Shown piece after piece: positions 1-9,436 of a DNA stretch of 64,000 nt (position 1 is the first letter of the stretch; every line of letters starts with the position of its first letter). Both the position numbers and the translations under genes were made by a program. Under the pieces are notes generated by a model that saw only the letters and a list, made by a program, of their open reading frames with translations, had not been told where the DNA came from and did not search any database. The stretch is from JBQLZQ01 sp052168355 (GTDB lineage Bacteria > Pseudomonadota > Alphaproteobacteria > DSM-16000 > Inquilinaceae), in assembly GCA_052168355.1 (NCBI GenBank), contig JBQLZQ010000009.1:1-64000 (forward strand), given 5' to 3'.

Positions 1-77
1 CTCGCGAAAGCTCTTGCTCATGAAACGCAGTGAATCAGAGACCCCTCGCATCGCCCAGCGAATTCTCGGACAGGCTC

Positions 78-278
78 CTAGGCGGAGGGGTCGCTCTCGG
101 TCGGTCGGCCGGGCACGGTGCGAAGTCCGCGTGCTTCGATCACCGCGTCGAGGCTGCGCAACGGTCGTTTCAGATAGGGGCTGACCACGGGCGCGCCGCC
201 GCCCTCCGGCTCGAGATCCGTCGTCGGGCCGGCCGGTTGGGCAGGCTCAAGCATTCTGAATTCAACAATCGTGCCCAT
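78..278 (-). CDS. small conserved-looking hypothetical protein
   Basis: A 66-residue frame starting MGTIVEFR, an opening I recognise from short uncharacterised alphaproteobacterial proteins. It has no signal peptide, membrane segment or catalytic motif; the middle is rich in Pro, Gly and Ala and the end is charged. An upstream in-frame ATG would lengthen it to 90 residues, but the stretch it adds is Lys/Cys-rich and unlike the rest, so I prefer the ATG at 278. Only a weak ribosome-binding site (TAGG) precedes it. It lies downstream of the methyltransferase and PKS genes on the same strand but is separated from them by about 120 bases. Function unknown. Confidence 0.45.
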   Translation of the reverse strand: MGTIVEFRMLEPAQPAGPTTDLEPEGGGAPVVSPYLKRPLRSLDAVIEARGLRTVPGRPTESDPSA

Positions 279-394
279 GAAGATGCCTAAACTTGCGTTT
301 TCTTTTGCGGCTTTGGTTAATGTGCCGCACAGCGATTTATTGCAGCGCACTATAAGGCAAAGGGGGTCACCGCGCCATCATTCGTATGGCCTTT

Positions 395-952
395 CTAAGA
401 GTCCTTTTGAGAATAGGGGCCTAGGGACCCGTCCTCACCTCTCCGGTCCGCCAGGGCGGCGTCCTCCACCCGAATCCGGTGGAGGATGAGCGGCAGATGG
501 ACCAGCGTGAACAGAACGGCGATTAACCATTGGCCGAATGCCAGCGGCAGGATCGCGAGCTCCGCCACGACGATCACATAGTTGGGGTGACGCAGAAACC
601 GATAGGGCCCGACCCGGCGCAGCGGCGTATTCGGCGCCGTCAGAACCCGGGTGGTCCAGAACCGGCCCAAACTGGCGATGACCCAGAGTCTTGCCGCCTG
701 TAGTGCGACGAAGGCGGCCAACAGCGGCCAGACGGGGGCCGCGGTTGCGGGGATCGCCACGAACAGCACGACCAGCCAAATCGCGTGAAGACCGACGATC
801 AGGGGATAGTGCCGTCGCCCATGCTCCACGGCGCCGGCGGCCCGCAGCCGGCGCGTGTTGCTCGCGGCAAAGGCGAGTTCCGCCAGTCGCTGCACGGCCA
901 CCGCCAAGACGATCCATTGGGCCAGGCCCATGTCCGGGATCAATGGGTCCAC
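395..952 (-). CDS. isoprenylcysteine carboxyl methyltransferase-like membrane protein
   Basis: A 185-residue integral membrane protein with about four hydrophobic segments and the ICMT-family core near residues 118-130 (GPYRFLRHPNY), which binds S-adenosylmethionine in this family. It starts 10 bases after the stop of the type III polyketide synthase on the same strand, so the two are almost certainly co-transcribed. In Bacillus the corresponding pair is BpsA-BpsB, where the ICMT-like partner O-methylates alkylpyrones made by the synthase. By analogy this enzyme probably methylates the polyketide product at the membrane; that role is inferred from the pairing. Prenyl-protein methylation is unlikely in a bacterium. 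Confidence 0.85.
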   Translation of the reverse strand: MDPLIPDMGLAQWIVLAVAVQRLAELAFAASNTRRLRAAGAVEHGRRHYPLIVGLHAIWLVVLFVAIPATAAPVWPLLAAFVALQAARLWVIASLGRFWTTRVLTAPNTPLRRVGPYRFLRHPNYVIVVAELAILPLAFGQWLIAVLFTLVHLPLILHRIRVEDAALADRRGEDGSLGPYSQKDS

Positions 953-962
953 TCCGGCTCCA

Positions 963-1997
963 CTACAGCGTCAGCATGGCAAATCCGGCCGTGAACCCCG
1001 GCCCCAGGGCCAGCATCAGATGCCGCCCGGACGATCCATCGGCCAGACGGCGGGCCAGGACAAAAAGCGCCGTGGGTGCCGACATGTTACCGTGCCGGCG
1101 CAGCACCTCGGCTTCGGCATCCAGCGCCCCGGCTGGCAGCTCGAGCGCCTGGCGCAGCGCATCGAGCACCTTGGCGCCACCGGGATGGCAGATGAACCCG
1201 GCCAGCTCCGCCCGGCCAACCCCCTGGCGGGCCAGAAAGGCGTCGACCGCGGGAACAAGGTCACGGCGGACGAGCGTTGGAATGTCGCGGGAAAAAAGCA
1301 CCCCCAGACCGTCATCCTCCACCGACCATCCCATGATATCCAGGCTGCCCGGCCAAAGATGCTCGCCCCAGCCATCGATGGCGGCCGGGCCCGGCCCGTC
1401 CTCCACCAACAAAGCCGCGGCGCCGTCGCCGAACAGGGCGGTGGCGATCACGTTGCTTTTCCCGATATCGCTGGACCGGAAGGTGAGACCGCACAGCTCC
1501 ACGACCAGAAGTAGCACCCGGGTTCCCGGCTGGGCTCGGGCCAGGGCGGCCGCCCGCCCAAGTCCCAGCACGCCGCCGGCGCAGCCCAGGCCGAAGATCG
1601 GCAAGCGCGCCGTATCGGCACGAAAATCCATCCGGTTCATCAGCATCGCGTCCAGGCTGGGTGTGGCAACGCCGGTGCTGGAGACCAGGACCAGGGCGTC
1701 GATCTCCGACGGTGTGCGGCCGGCCTGTCTCAGGCAGTCGGTCGCGGCCGTCTCCAACAGATCCAGCGCGTGGGTTTGGTAAAGCGCGTTGCGATCGGCC
1801 CAGCCATGGGGTTCGAAGTACCACTCGACCGGGACGCAGGACTGGCGTTGGTCGATCCCGGCATTGCCGAAGGCAGGCGCCAGCCGCTCGAAATCGCGGT
1901 GCCGGCCGCCGAACAGGTGCCGCGCGCCCTCAAGCGCTTCTGCCTGGGGAATCCCGTGGGGCGGCACCGCCGTCGCGATGGCGGCCACCCGTGTCAT
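963..1997 (-). CDS. type III polyketide synthase (chalcone/stilbene synthase family)
   Basis: A 344-residue thiolase-fold enzyme. The catalytic triad of type III polyketide synthases is complete: Cys139 in FGLGCAGG, His271 in ICHPGG and Asn304 in RHGNMSAP. Family members load an acyl-CoA starter on the Cys and extend it with malonyl-CoA, cyclising the product to pyrones or resorcinols. Length and motifs match the bacterial BpsA/alkylpyrone group rather than plant enzymes. It is followed after 10 bases by an ICMT-type methyltransferase gene, suggesting a two-gene pathway for an O-methylated alkylpyrone or related lipid. The actual starter and product cannot be read from the sequence. The start is the ATG at 1997; a shorter start is not evident. 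Confidence 0.92.
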   Translation of the reverse strand: MTRVAAIATAVPPHGIPQAEALEGARHLFGGRHRDFERLAPAFGNAGIDQRQSCVPVEWYFEPHGWADRNALYQTHALDLLETAATDCLRQAGRTPSEIDALVLVSSTGVATPSLDAMLMNRMDFRADTARLPIFGLGCAGGVLGLGRAAALARAQPGTRVLLLVVELCGLTFRSSDIGKSNVIATALFGDGAAALLVEDGPGPAAIDGWGEHLWPGSLDIMGWSVEDDGLGVLFSRDIPTLVRRDLVPAVDAFLARQGVGRAELAGFICHPGGAKVLDALRQALELPAGALDAEAEVLRRHGNMSAPTALFVLARRLADGSSGRHLMLALGPGFTAGFAMLTL

Positions 1998-2233
1998 CGG
2001 CCGGTGGACGACACGGCACGAAATGCAGTGCCGGAAAACCGTATCACGACAACCCCTTCTTCCCGGACGCGGTTCTCGTGTACTAAGCTAACCATGGCCT
2101 CGATGGATTTTTAGGATGTGCATCATGCAACTTATCGTTATCCCCCTTCACGGCGCGACGCCGTCCTAGCCCAAGGTCTTGAAAAGGCGGTGCAACCCGT
2201 AACCATGTCTTGGGCAGATTCTTAGGATCATCG

Positions 2234-2986
2234 ATGGCGAGACCGGTTCCACATCACAAATTGGGATTCGGCGCGCGATTACGCGCTTATTTTTTAGCCG
2301 GCATTCTGGTCACGGCGCCTCTCGGCATCACCCTTTATGCCGGCTGGCTGTTCATCAGCTTTATCGATGAGCGGGTGGAGGCCCTGCTGCCGCCGCGCTT
2401 CAACCCCGAAACCTATCTTCCGTTCAGCGTGCCCGGCGTGGGCGTCGTCATCGTGGTCGTCACGCTGACGATGATCGGCGCCGTCACCGCCGGCCTGCTG
2501 GGGCGGCTTCTGCTCAGGACAAGCGAACAGATCCTGGCCCGCATCCCCGCCGTGCGAACCGTTTACGGCGCCACCAAGCAAATCCTGGAATCGGTTCTTG
2601 CCAATCAATCCAATACGTTCCGCGAAGTCGTTCTGATCGAATATCCGCGTCGCGGCATCTGGGCCATCGGTTTTATCACCGGGACCACGAAGGGCGAGGT
2701 GCAGAACCTCAACGCGGCGAACCTGACCAACGTGTTTCTGCCGACAACACCAAACCCCACCTCCGGTTTCCTTCTGTTTCTGCCGCGGGATGATATCTAC
2801 GTTCTGGACATGACGGTGGAGGAGGGGATCAAGATGGTGATCTCGGCCGGGATCGTGACGCCCCCCGATCGGCGGCCGCCGGAAGATCAGGAACGCCCGT
2901 TGATCGGGTACGCCACCGAGGACAGTACGGCCGAAGCCCCGACACGGGCGTCGCTGGAAACCACGGGTCAGCCCGACCGCAGGTAG
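2234..2986 (+). CDS. DUF502 family membrane protein
   Basis: A 250-residue inner-membrane protein with two N-terminal transmembrane segments (about residues 15-40 and 62-85), followed by a conserved soluble part with the family signatures IPAVRTVYGATKQ and TTPNPTSGFL. DUF502 proteins are common next to recG in Rhodospirillales and have no established function. I start at the ATG at 2234, which follows TTAGGA, rather than the TTG eight codons upstream. The gene converges on recG and their 3' ends overlap by 19 bases. Confidence 0.88.
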   Translation: MARPVPHHKLGFGARLRAYFLAGILVTAPLGITLYAGWLFISFIDERVEALLPPRFNPETYLPFSVPGVGVVIVVVTLTMIGAVTAGLLGRLLLRTSEQILARIPAVRTVYGATKQILESVLANQSNTFREVVLIEYPRRGIWAIGFITGTTKGEVQNLNAANLTNVFLPTTPNPTSGFLLFLPRDDIYVLDMTVEEGIKMVISAGIVTPPDRRPPEDQERPLIGYATEDSTAEAPTRASLETTGQPDRR

Positions 2987-5049
2987 CGCACCGCCGCATC
3001 CCGCTCGAACAGATACAAAAGGACGCGCAGAGCCGCGCCGCGCGGCGTCTCCAGGTGCGGGTCCCGATCCAGGATGAGCTTGGCATCGTCGCGCGCGGCG
3101 GCCAGCAGGTCGGCGTGGGCGGCGAGATCGGCCATCCGGAAGGCCGGCAGGCCGCTTTGCCGGGTGCCCAAAACCTCTCCGGCGCCACGCAGCCGCAGAT
3201 CTTCCTCGGCGATGCGGAAACCGTCATCGGTGTCGCGCAGGGCGGCGATACGGGCCCGCGCCGTGTCGCCCAGCGGCGGCGCGTACAGGAGCAGACAGAC
3301 CGAGGGCTTGTCGCCGCGGCCAATCCGTCCACGCAACTGGTGAAGCTGGGCCAGCCCGAACCGCTCGGCATGCTCGATGACCATCACCGTCGCCGCCGGC
3401 ACGTCGACGCCCACCTCGATCACCGTGGTGGCGACCAGAAGGTCGATCGGCCCGTCGACAAAGGCGCTCATCACCGCGTCCTTTTCCGCTGCCTTCAACC
3501 GGCCGTGCACCAGACCGACGCGGTCGCCGAACCGGCTGCGCAGAGCCTCGTACCGTTCGGTGGCCGCCGCCAGATCCCCGGTCTCGGACTCCTCCACCAG
3601 CGGGCACACCCAGTAGGCTTTCTCGCCGCCGTCGAGCTTTCGCGTCAGCGCTTCGACGACCTCGGCCAGGCGCTGGTTGGGCACGGCGCGGGTATCGACG
3701 GGTCGGCGGCCCGGCGGCTTCTCGGTCAGTTGCGACCCGTCCATATCGCCATAGGCGGTGAGCTGCAGGGTGCGCGGGATCGGCGTCGCCGTCATCACCA
3801 GCACATCCACGGCACGGCCCTTGGTGGCCAGACGCAGGCGCTGATGGACGCCGAACCGATGCTGTTCGTCGATGACCGCCAGACGCAGATCGTGAAAGGC
3901 CACGTCATCCTCGAGCAGGGCATGGGTGCCGACGATCAGCGGCACGGTTCCGCCGGCGATCCGGTCCAGCAGGGCACGCCGCGCCGTGCCCTTGTCCCGG
4001 CCGGTGAGGACGGCGATCTCCACCCCAGCCGCCTCGGCCCAGGGGCGCAGGGTCTGAAGATGCTGGCGGGCCAGGATCTCGGTCGGCGCCAGCATGGTCG
4101 CCTGACCGCCCGCCTCGACCGCGATCAGCATGGCCAGCAGCGCCACCACGGTCTTGCCGCTGCCGACATCGCCTTGGAGCAGACGCATCATCCGATGGTT
4201 CGCCGCCATGTCGGTCTCGATCTCGGTCAGCGCCCGGCGCTGGGACCCGGTCAAACCGAATGCCAGGGCCTCCTCGACCCGGCGGCGCAGACGCCCGTCG
4301 CCCTGCGTCGCCCGGCCGGCCTGCCGTCGCACCGACGCCCGCACCAGGGCCAGGGCCAGCTGGTTGGCCAGCAACTCGTCAAAGGCCAGCCGGGCCCGCG
4401 CCGGGCCGGCCAGGTCCAGCGCGGCCATGTCGTCCGGATGATGCGCGGCCAGCAAGGCCGCGCGCCAGGCCGGCCAATGCTGCCGGACCAGCCAGGCCGG
4501 GTCCTGCCATTCCGGCAGTTCGGGCGCCAGATCGAGGGCGGCGGCTATGGCGCGGCCGATGATCTTGGGCGCCAGGCCGGCGGTCAGGGGGTAGACCGGT
4601 TCGACGGTCGCGATCTCAGCCATCTCCGCCGGCTTGCCGATGCGGTCGGGATGGGCCATCTGGGGCTGGCCCTGGAACTGCTCGACGCGACCGCTGACCA
4701 CGCGCTCCTGACCGATCGGAAACATCCGGGACAGCCAGTCCTCGCCGGCGTGAAAAAAGACGAGATCGATCGTTCCCGTGGCGTCATGGCACCGGACCCG
4801 ATAGGGTCCCTTGCGGGTCGCCGGCGCGGACAATCCGTCGACCGTGACGGTCAGGGTGGCCACGGAGCCGGGCAGCGCTTCGGCCACCGAAGGCCGATAC
4901 CGCCGATCCACGATGCCGCTCGGCAGATGCCAAAGCAGGTCCACCACCTTGCCGCCGGCAACCCGGTCGATCAGCTTGGCCGTCTTCGCTCCGATCCCCG
5001 GCAGGGTCTCGACGGCGGCAAAGAGAGGATAGAGGATTTGCGGACGCAC
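2968..5049 (-). CDS. recG: ATP-dependent DNA helicase RecG
   Basis: A superfamily 2 helicase of about 693 residues that remodels stalled replication forks and Holliday junctions. An N-terminal wedge/OB domain (roughly residues 1-240, with LPGIGAKTAKLI near the start) precedes the helicase core. Walker A is GDVGSGKT at about residues 293-300 and the DExH box is DEQH near 394. The C-terminal half has GRIGRG and the TRQSGLPAFRMADL block. I chose the GTG start (VRPQILYPLF) because the upstream extension is Arg-rich and runs into the divergent sdhE promoter region. It lies divergent to sdhE-mfd with about 53 bases between start codons, a familiar alphaproteobacterial arrangement of repair genes. 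Confidence 0.96.
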   Translation of the reverse strand: MRPQILYPLFAAVETLPGIGAKTAKLIDRVAGGKVVDLLWHLPSGIVDRRYRPSVAEALPGSVATLTVTVDGLSAPATRKGPYRVRCHDATGTIDLVFFHAGEDWLSRMFPIGQERVVSGRVEQFQGQPQMAHPDRIGKPAEMAEIATVEPVYPLTAGLAPKIIGRAIAAALDLAPELPEWQDPAWLVRQHWPAWRAALLAAHHPDDMAALDLAGPARARLAFDELLANQLALALVRASVRRQAGRATQGDGRLRRRVEEALAFGLTGSQRRALTEIETDMAANHRMMRLLQGDVGSGKTVVALLAMLIAVEAGGQATMLAPTEILARQHLQTLRPWAEAAGVEIAVLTGRDKGTARRALLDRIAGGTVPLIVGTHALLEDDVAFHDLRLAVIDEQHRFGVHQRLRLATKGRAVDVLVMTATPIPRTLQLTAYGDMDGSQLTEKPPGRRPVDTRAVPNQRLAEVVEALTRKLDGGEKAYWVCPLVEESETGDLAAATERYEALRSRFGDRVGLVHGRLKAAEKDAVMSAFVDGPIDLLVATTVIEVGVDVPAATVMVIEHAERFGLAQLHQLRGRIGRGDKPSVCLLLYAPPLGDTARARIAALRDTDDGFRIAEEDLRLRGAGEVLGTRQSGLPAFRMADLAAHADLLAAARDDAKLILDRDPHLETPRGAALRVLLYLFERDAAVRYLRSG

Positions 5050-5102
5050 GGTGCGAGTTCTATATCCTGCTCCATCCCTTGGGAATATCCGAGTAGAGCT
5101 GT

Positions 5103-5396
5103 ATGAGCGACGATCCCGATCCGGACCGCGACCCACTCGCGGCACGGCGCCGAAAACTTGGCTTTCGAAGCTGGCACCGCGGCACGCGTGAGGCGGATCT
5201 TCTGCTTGGCAGCTTTGCCGACAGGCACCTGAGCACCTTCGACTCGGGCCAGCTCGACCGCTTCGAGGCGTTGCTGGAAAACAACGATCCCGACCTCTAC
5301 GACTGGATGATGGGGCGGGAGCCGGTCCCTTCGGAGCAGGATCACGACGTCATGCGGCTGCTTCGGGATCACCGGTTCGGGGCCAAAGCCCGATGA
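5103..5396 (+). CDS. sdhE: succinate dehydrogenase FAD assembly factor SdhE
   Basis: A 97-residue Sdh5/YgfY-family protein. The key RGTREAD motif (family RGxxE) lies near residues 27-33, followed by the small helical domain ending with the FDSGQLDRFEALLENND block. Family members promote covalent flavinylation of SdhA. The stop overlaps the mfd start (ATGA), so the two are translationally coupled. The link between an assembly factor and a repair helicase is purely positional but recurs in alphaproteobacteria. Confidence 0.92.
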   Translation: MSDDPDPDRDPLAARRRKLGFRSWHRGTREADLLLGSFADRHLSTFDSGQLDRFEALLENNDPDLYDWMMGREPVPSEQDHDVMRLLRDHRFGAKAR

Positions 5397-8300
5397 CCGC
5401 GCTGGCAAAAGTCGCGCCCATTGCATTCGATACAGCCGCCCCCCGCCGGCTTCTCGTCGGCGGGGCGCCGGAAGGGCACGATGCGCGGGTGCTGGCGCAA
5501 CTCTCGCGCCAGGCCGGCGATGCCGGGTTCCTGCACATCGCCGTGGACGACGCCCGCACCGAACGGCTGCGAGAGGCCATCGCCTTTTTCGCGCCCGATA
5601 TCGAGATCCTGGTCTTTCCGGCCTGGGACTGCCTGCCGTACGACCGCGTTTCTCCACACGCCGAAATCATCGCCCGGCGGATCGATACGCTGACCCGGCT
5701 GGTGGAGCGGCGCGACGGCGGCGGACCCCGCCTGGTCCTGACCACGGTCAACGCCGTTCTGCAGCGCGTGCCGCCGCGCCGGACCTTTGCCGAGGCCACC
5801 TTCGCCGCCGCCATCGGCGACACCGTGTCGCTGGAGGCTCTGCAGGACTTTCTGGCCCGCAACGGCTACGGCCGGGCCCAGACGGTGCGCGAACCGGGCG
5901 AATTCGCGATCCGGGGCGGCATCGTGGACCTGTTCCCACCGGGCACGGACGAGCCGCTGCGTCTCGACTTTTTCGGGGACGAGCTGGAAGGGGTGCGGGC
6001 CTTCGACGCGATCAGCCAACGCACGTTGGAGAAGCGCCGGAACTTCGCCCTCAAGCCGATGAGCGAGCTGTTCCTGGACGCGGGATCCATCGCCCGCTTC
6101 CGATCGGGATACCGGGAACTGTTCGGCGCCGTCACCGACAGCGATCCGCTGTATGCGGCGGTCAGCGAGGGCCGCCGCCACACCGGCATGGAACATTGGC
6201 TGCCCTTGTTCCTGGCCGAAATGGAAACGCTGTTCGACTATCTGCCCGACGCGCCCATCGGTCTCGATCATCAGGCCGAGGAAGCGCGCGACGCGCGACT
6301 GGGCCAGATCGCCGAATTCTACGACGCGCGGCGCACGTTCCGGCAAGCCGGCAAGGCCGAGGCGGCGGCCGTCTACAAACCGTTGCCGCCGGACCGGCTG
6401 TATCTGGACACGGCCGATTGGGAGGGATGCCTGGCCCCCCGGCCGGTGGCCGCGCTGTCGCCGTTCGCCGCGCCCGAGGGGACCGCCGCTCTCGACGCCG
6501 GCGGCAGGCGCGGGCGGGATTTCGCCGACGCGCGGGCCAAACCCGACGTCAATGTCTACGACGCGGTCTACGCCCACGCCGCGGACATGATCCGGGCCGG
6601 CCGGCGCGTTATCATCGCCGGCTATACACGCGGCGCGCGCGAGCGGCTGGTGACGGTGCTGCGCGAACACGGCCTGGCCCACGTGACGCCGGCCGACGGC
6701 TGGTCGGTTGTCGAAGCCCTGGATCCACGCCAGATCGCCCTGGTCGTTCTGCCGTTGGAGCATGGCTTTGTCGCCCCGGATCTGGCGGTCATCACCGAGC
6801 AGGATCTTCTGGGCGACCGCCTGACCCGGCCCAGCCGCCGCCGCCGCCGGTCCGACAAGTTCATCGCCGAGGTGTCGGCGCTCAGCGAGGGCGACCTGGT
6901 GGTCCATGTCGATCACGGCATCGGCCGCTACAGCGGCCTGGAGACCCTGACCGTCTCGGGGGCCGCCCATGACTGCCTGCGCGTCCTCTATGCCGAGGGC
7001 GCCAAACTGTTCGTCCCGGTCGAAAACATCGAGGTTCTGTCGCGGTTCGGCACGGACGAGGGAACGCCGCTCGACAGGTTGGGCGGCAGCGGCTGGCAGG
7101 CGCGCAAGGCACGGGTCAAGAAGCGCCTCAAGGACATGGCCGAGGAGCTGCTCAAGGTCGCCGCCGTCCGCCAGTTGCGCCAGACCGAGCCGATCAGCCC
7201 GCCCGACGGTCTATACAACGAGTTCGCGGCGCGGTTTCCCTATCCCGAAACCGACGATCAACTCTCGGCCATCGACGACGTGCTGGCCGATCTGGGATCG
7301 GGACGGCCGATGGACCGGCTGGTCTGCGGCGATGTCGGCTTTGGCAAGACCGAGGTCGCCCTGCGCGCCGCCTTTGCGGCGGCCATGGAAGGCGGGCAGG
7401 TGGCCATCGTCGTACCGACCACCCTTCTGGCCCGGCAGCATTATCAGACGGTGATTGAGCGGCTGAAGGGCCTGCCGCTGCGTATCGGCAGGCTGTCCCG
7501 GCTGGTCCCGGCGGCGGAGGCCAGGCTGGTCCGCCAGGGGCTGGCCGAGGGGACCATCGACGTGGTGGTCGGCACCCACGCGCTGCTGGCCAAGAGCATC
7601 GCGTTCAAGAACCTGCGGCTGCTGATCGTCGACGAGGAGCAGCATTTCGGCGTCCGGCAGAAGGAGCGGCTGAAGCAGCTTCGAGAAAACGTCCATGTCC
7701 TGACCCTGACCGCCACACCCATTCCGCGAACCCTGCAGATGGCCCTGTCTGGGGTGCGCGAGCTGTCGCTGATCGCCACACCTCCGATCGACCGGTTGGC
7801 GGTCCGGACCTTTGTCCTGCCCTACGATCCGGTGGTCATTCGCGAGGGCATCCTGCGCGAACATTTCCGGGGCGGTCAGACCTATTATGTCTGCCCCCGC
7901 ATCGAGGACCTGGAGCGCGTGCAAGAGCGGCTGAGCACCCTGGTCCCCGAGGTCAAGGTGGTCATCGCCCACGGCCAGATGCCGCCGACCCGGCTGGAGG
8001 AGATCATGACCGCGTTCTACGATGGTCAGTTCGACGTGCTGCTGTGCACTTCCATCGTCGAATCCGGGCTTGACGTGCCGTCGGCCAACACCATCGTCAT
8101 CCACCGCGCCGACATGTTCGGGCTGGCCCAGCTCTATCAGCTGCGGGGACGGATCGGACGGTCGAAGATCCGCGGCTACGCGTACCTGACCTATGCCCCC
8201 GACCGGGCCCTGTCGGCCGTGGCTCAGCGGCGGCTGCACGTCATCGAGACCCTGGATACGCTGGGCGCCGGCTTTACCCTGGCCAGCCACGACATGGACA

Positions 8301-8884
8301 TCAGGGGCGCGGGCAACCTGTTGGGCGAGGAACAGTCCGGTCATGTCCGGGAGGTCGGCGCCGAGCTCTATCAGCAGATGCTGGAGGAGGCGGTGGCGGC
8401 GGCCCGCGGCGGGTCGGACGGCGAGGAGGCGGATGCCTGGACGCCGCAGATCAATCTGGGCATGGCCGTGCTGATCCCCGAACCCTATGTGGCGGATCTG
8501 CATGTCCGTCTGGATCTGTACCGCCGGATCGCGCGGCTGGTCGACCAGGCCGAAATCGATTCCTTCGCGGCGGAGCTGATCGACCGCTTCGGGCCCCTGC
8601 CGCCGGAGGTCGAGAACCTGCTGATCCTCATCCATCTGAAGCGGATGTGCCGGGATGCCGGGGTCGAGCGTCTGGAGGCCGGTCCCAAGGGCGCGGTGCT
8701 CAGCTTCCGCAACAACAGCTTCGCCCACCCGGACAGGCTGATCGACTTCATCGCCCGCCGAGCCGGCGCGGTCCGGCTGCGGCCCGACCACAAGCTGGTC
8801 TACGCGGGCACCTGGACCAGCGCCGCCGCCCGGGTGGACGGTGTACGGCGGATCATGACCGACCTGACCAAAATGGCCGCGTGA
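5393..8884 (+). CDS. mfd: transcription-repair coupling factor Mfd
   Basis: At 1163 residues it has the full family length. The N-terminal UvrB-like module (about 1-400) carries the family block RGGIVDLFPPG. The RNA-polymerase-interacting region (around 480-570) contains DLVVHVDHGIGRY. The translocase has Walker A GDVGFGKTE near residue 648 and DEEQH near 747. GRIGRS and the C-terminal TRCF domain follow, with LDLYRRIA near 1043. Mfd displaces RNA polymerase stalled at DNA damage and recruits UvrA. The start ATG overlaps the sdhE stop by four bases. Confidence 0.97.
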   Translation: MTALAKVAPIAFDTAAPRRLLVGGAPEGHDARVLAQLSRQAGDAGFLHIAVDDARTERLREAIAFFAPDIEILVFPAWDCLPYDRVSPHAEIIARRIDTLTRLVERRDGGGPRLVLTTVNAVLQRVPPRRTFAEATFAAAIGDTVSLEALQDFLARNGYGRAQTVREPGEFAIRGGIVDLFPPGTDEPLRLDFFGDELEGVRAFDAISQRTLEKRRNFALKPMSELFLDAGSIARFRSGYRELFGAVTDSDPLYAAVSEGRRHTGMEHWLPLFLAEMETLFDYLPDAPIGLDHQAEEARDARLGQIAEFYDARRTFRQAGKAEAAAVYKPLPPDRLYLDTADWEGCLAPRPVAALSPFAAPEGTAALDAGGRRGRDFADARAKPDVNVYDAVYAHAADMIRAGRRVIIAGYTRGARERLVTVLREHGLAHVTPADGWSVVEALDPRQIALVVLPLEHGFVAPDLAVITEQDLLGDRLTRPSRRRRRSDKFIAEVSALSEGDLVVHVDHGIGRYSGLETLTVSGAAHDCLRVLYAEGAKLFVPVENIEVLSRFGTDEGTPLDRLGGSGWQARKARVKKRLKDMAEELLKVAAVRQLRQTEPISPPDGLYNEFAARFPYPETDDQLSAIDDVLADLGSGRPMDRLVCGDVGFGKTEVALRAAFAAAMEGGQVAIVVPTTLLARQHYQTVIERLKGLPLRIGRLSRLVPAAEARLVRQGLAEGTIDVVVGTHALLAKSIAFKNLRLLIVDEEQHFGVRQKERLKQLRENVHVLTLTATPIPRTLQMALSGVRELSLIATPPIDRLAVRTFVLPYDPVVIREGILREHFRGGQTYYVCPRIEDLERVQERLSTLVPEVKVVIAHGQMPPTRLEEIMTAFYDGQFDVLLCTSIVESGLDVPSANTIVIHRADMFGLAQLYQLRGRIGRSKIRGYAYLTYAPDRALSAVAQRRLHVIETLDTLGAGFTLASHDMDIRGAGNLLGEEQSGHVREVGAELYQQMLEEAVAAARGGSDGEEADAWTPQINLGMAVLIPEPYVADLHVRLDLYRRIARLVDQAEIDSFAAELIDRFGPLPPEVENLLILIHLKRMCRDAGVERLEAGPKGAVLSFRNNSFAHPDRLIDFIARRAGAVRLRPDHKLVYAGTWTSAAARVDGVRRIMTDLTKMAA

Positions 8885-8982
8885 CGGATGACGATCCGAT
8901 TACCTTCCACGCGATAGACATTCCTTCGGGATGTTGATAGTAAAGAAAAGCTATTTCTTTCATCGTTCCAGGATTGTATTTG

Positions 8983-9366
8983 ATGAGATACAGAAAGATT
9001 CAACGCTTTCTATCTCTCCCTGTATTTTTGACTCTGGCGGCATGCACCAGCTCTGAAGACACATTGCGGAATCACGGTTTCTCCGAGGCCTATGTCGACG
9101 GGTATCACGACGGTTGTCCCAGCGGCCGTAGGGTCGCGGGTTCGTGGTTCGAAAGCGAAGTGCAGGATCAGGAGCGCTTTCGGAACGACCACGACTATCA
9201 AGTGGGCTGGACCTATGGTTTCCAGACCTGCTCGGCCGAATATCTGGCCATCCAGAATTCGATCGCGCGCAGCACGCACAGCGGGACCATCGGCGTGACC
9301 GGTGTCGACGCCAAGAAGGCGCTTGAGGGTCTCGACACCAGCGGCCTTGAAACTCTCGGCCGATAG
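8983..9366 (+). CDS. small predicted lipoprotein, function unknown
   Basis: A 127-residue protein with a lipoprotein signal: charged start MRYRK, hydrophobic stretch, and lipobox LAAC with the lipidated Cys at residue 21. The mature part holds two related motifs, YVDGYHDGC and YQVGWTYGFQTC, each a Tyr-x2-Gly pattern ending in Cys, so the two Cys may form a disulfide in the periplasm. I recognise the general pattern from small uncharacterised lipoproteins but no function is known. ATG 8983 is preceded by CCAGGA; a TTG three codons upstream is less likely. It follows mfd by 98 bases and the gap contains a short AT-rich hairpin. Confidence 0.75.
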   Translation: MRYRKIQRFLSLPVFLTLAACTSSEDTLRNHGFSEAYVDGYHDGCPSGRRVAGSWFESEVQDQERFRNDHDYQVGWTYGFQTCSAEYLAIQNSIARSTHSGTIGVTGVDAKKALEGLDTSGLETLGR

Positions 9367-9436
9367 GACCGCGCGTTCCGGAAGTCACGTGAGCGGCAAC
9401 CCGGAACCGGAGCGCCGGCCCCCAGGCCGCCAACTG

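Noticed and set aside
3055..5106. Very long open frame on the plus strand opposite recG
   Set aside because: It is the antisense reading of recG in GC-rich DNA: Gln/Arg/Gly-rich with no family motif, whereas recG has every helicase motif.
8922..8961. Hairpins after mfd (a CTTCGG tetraloop stem and AAAGAAA / TTTCTTT)
   Set aside because: The first stem has a bulge and no T run; the second is a weak A-T stem. Either could contribute to termination, but neither is convincing alone.
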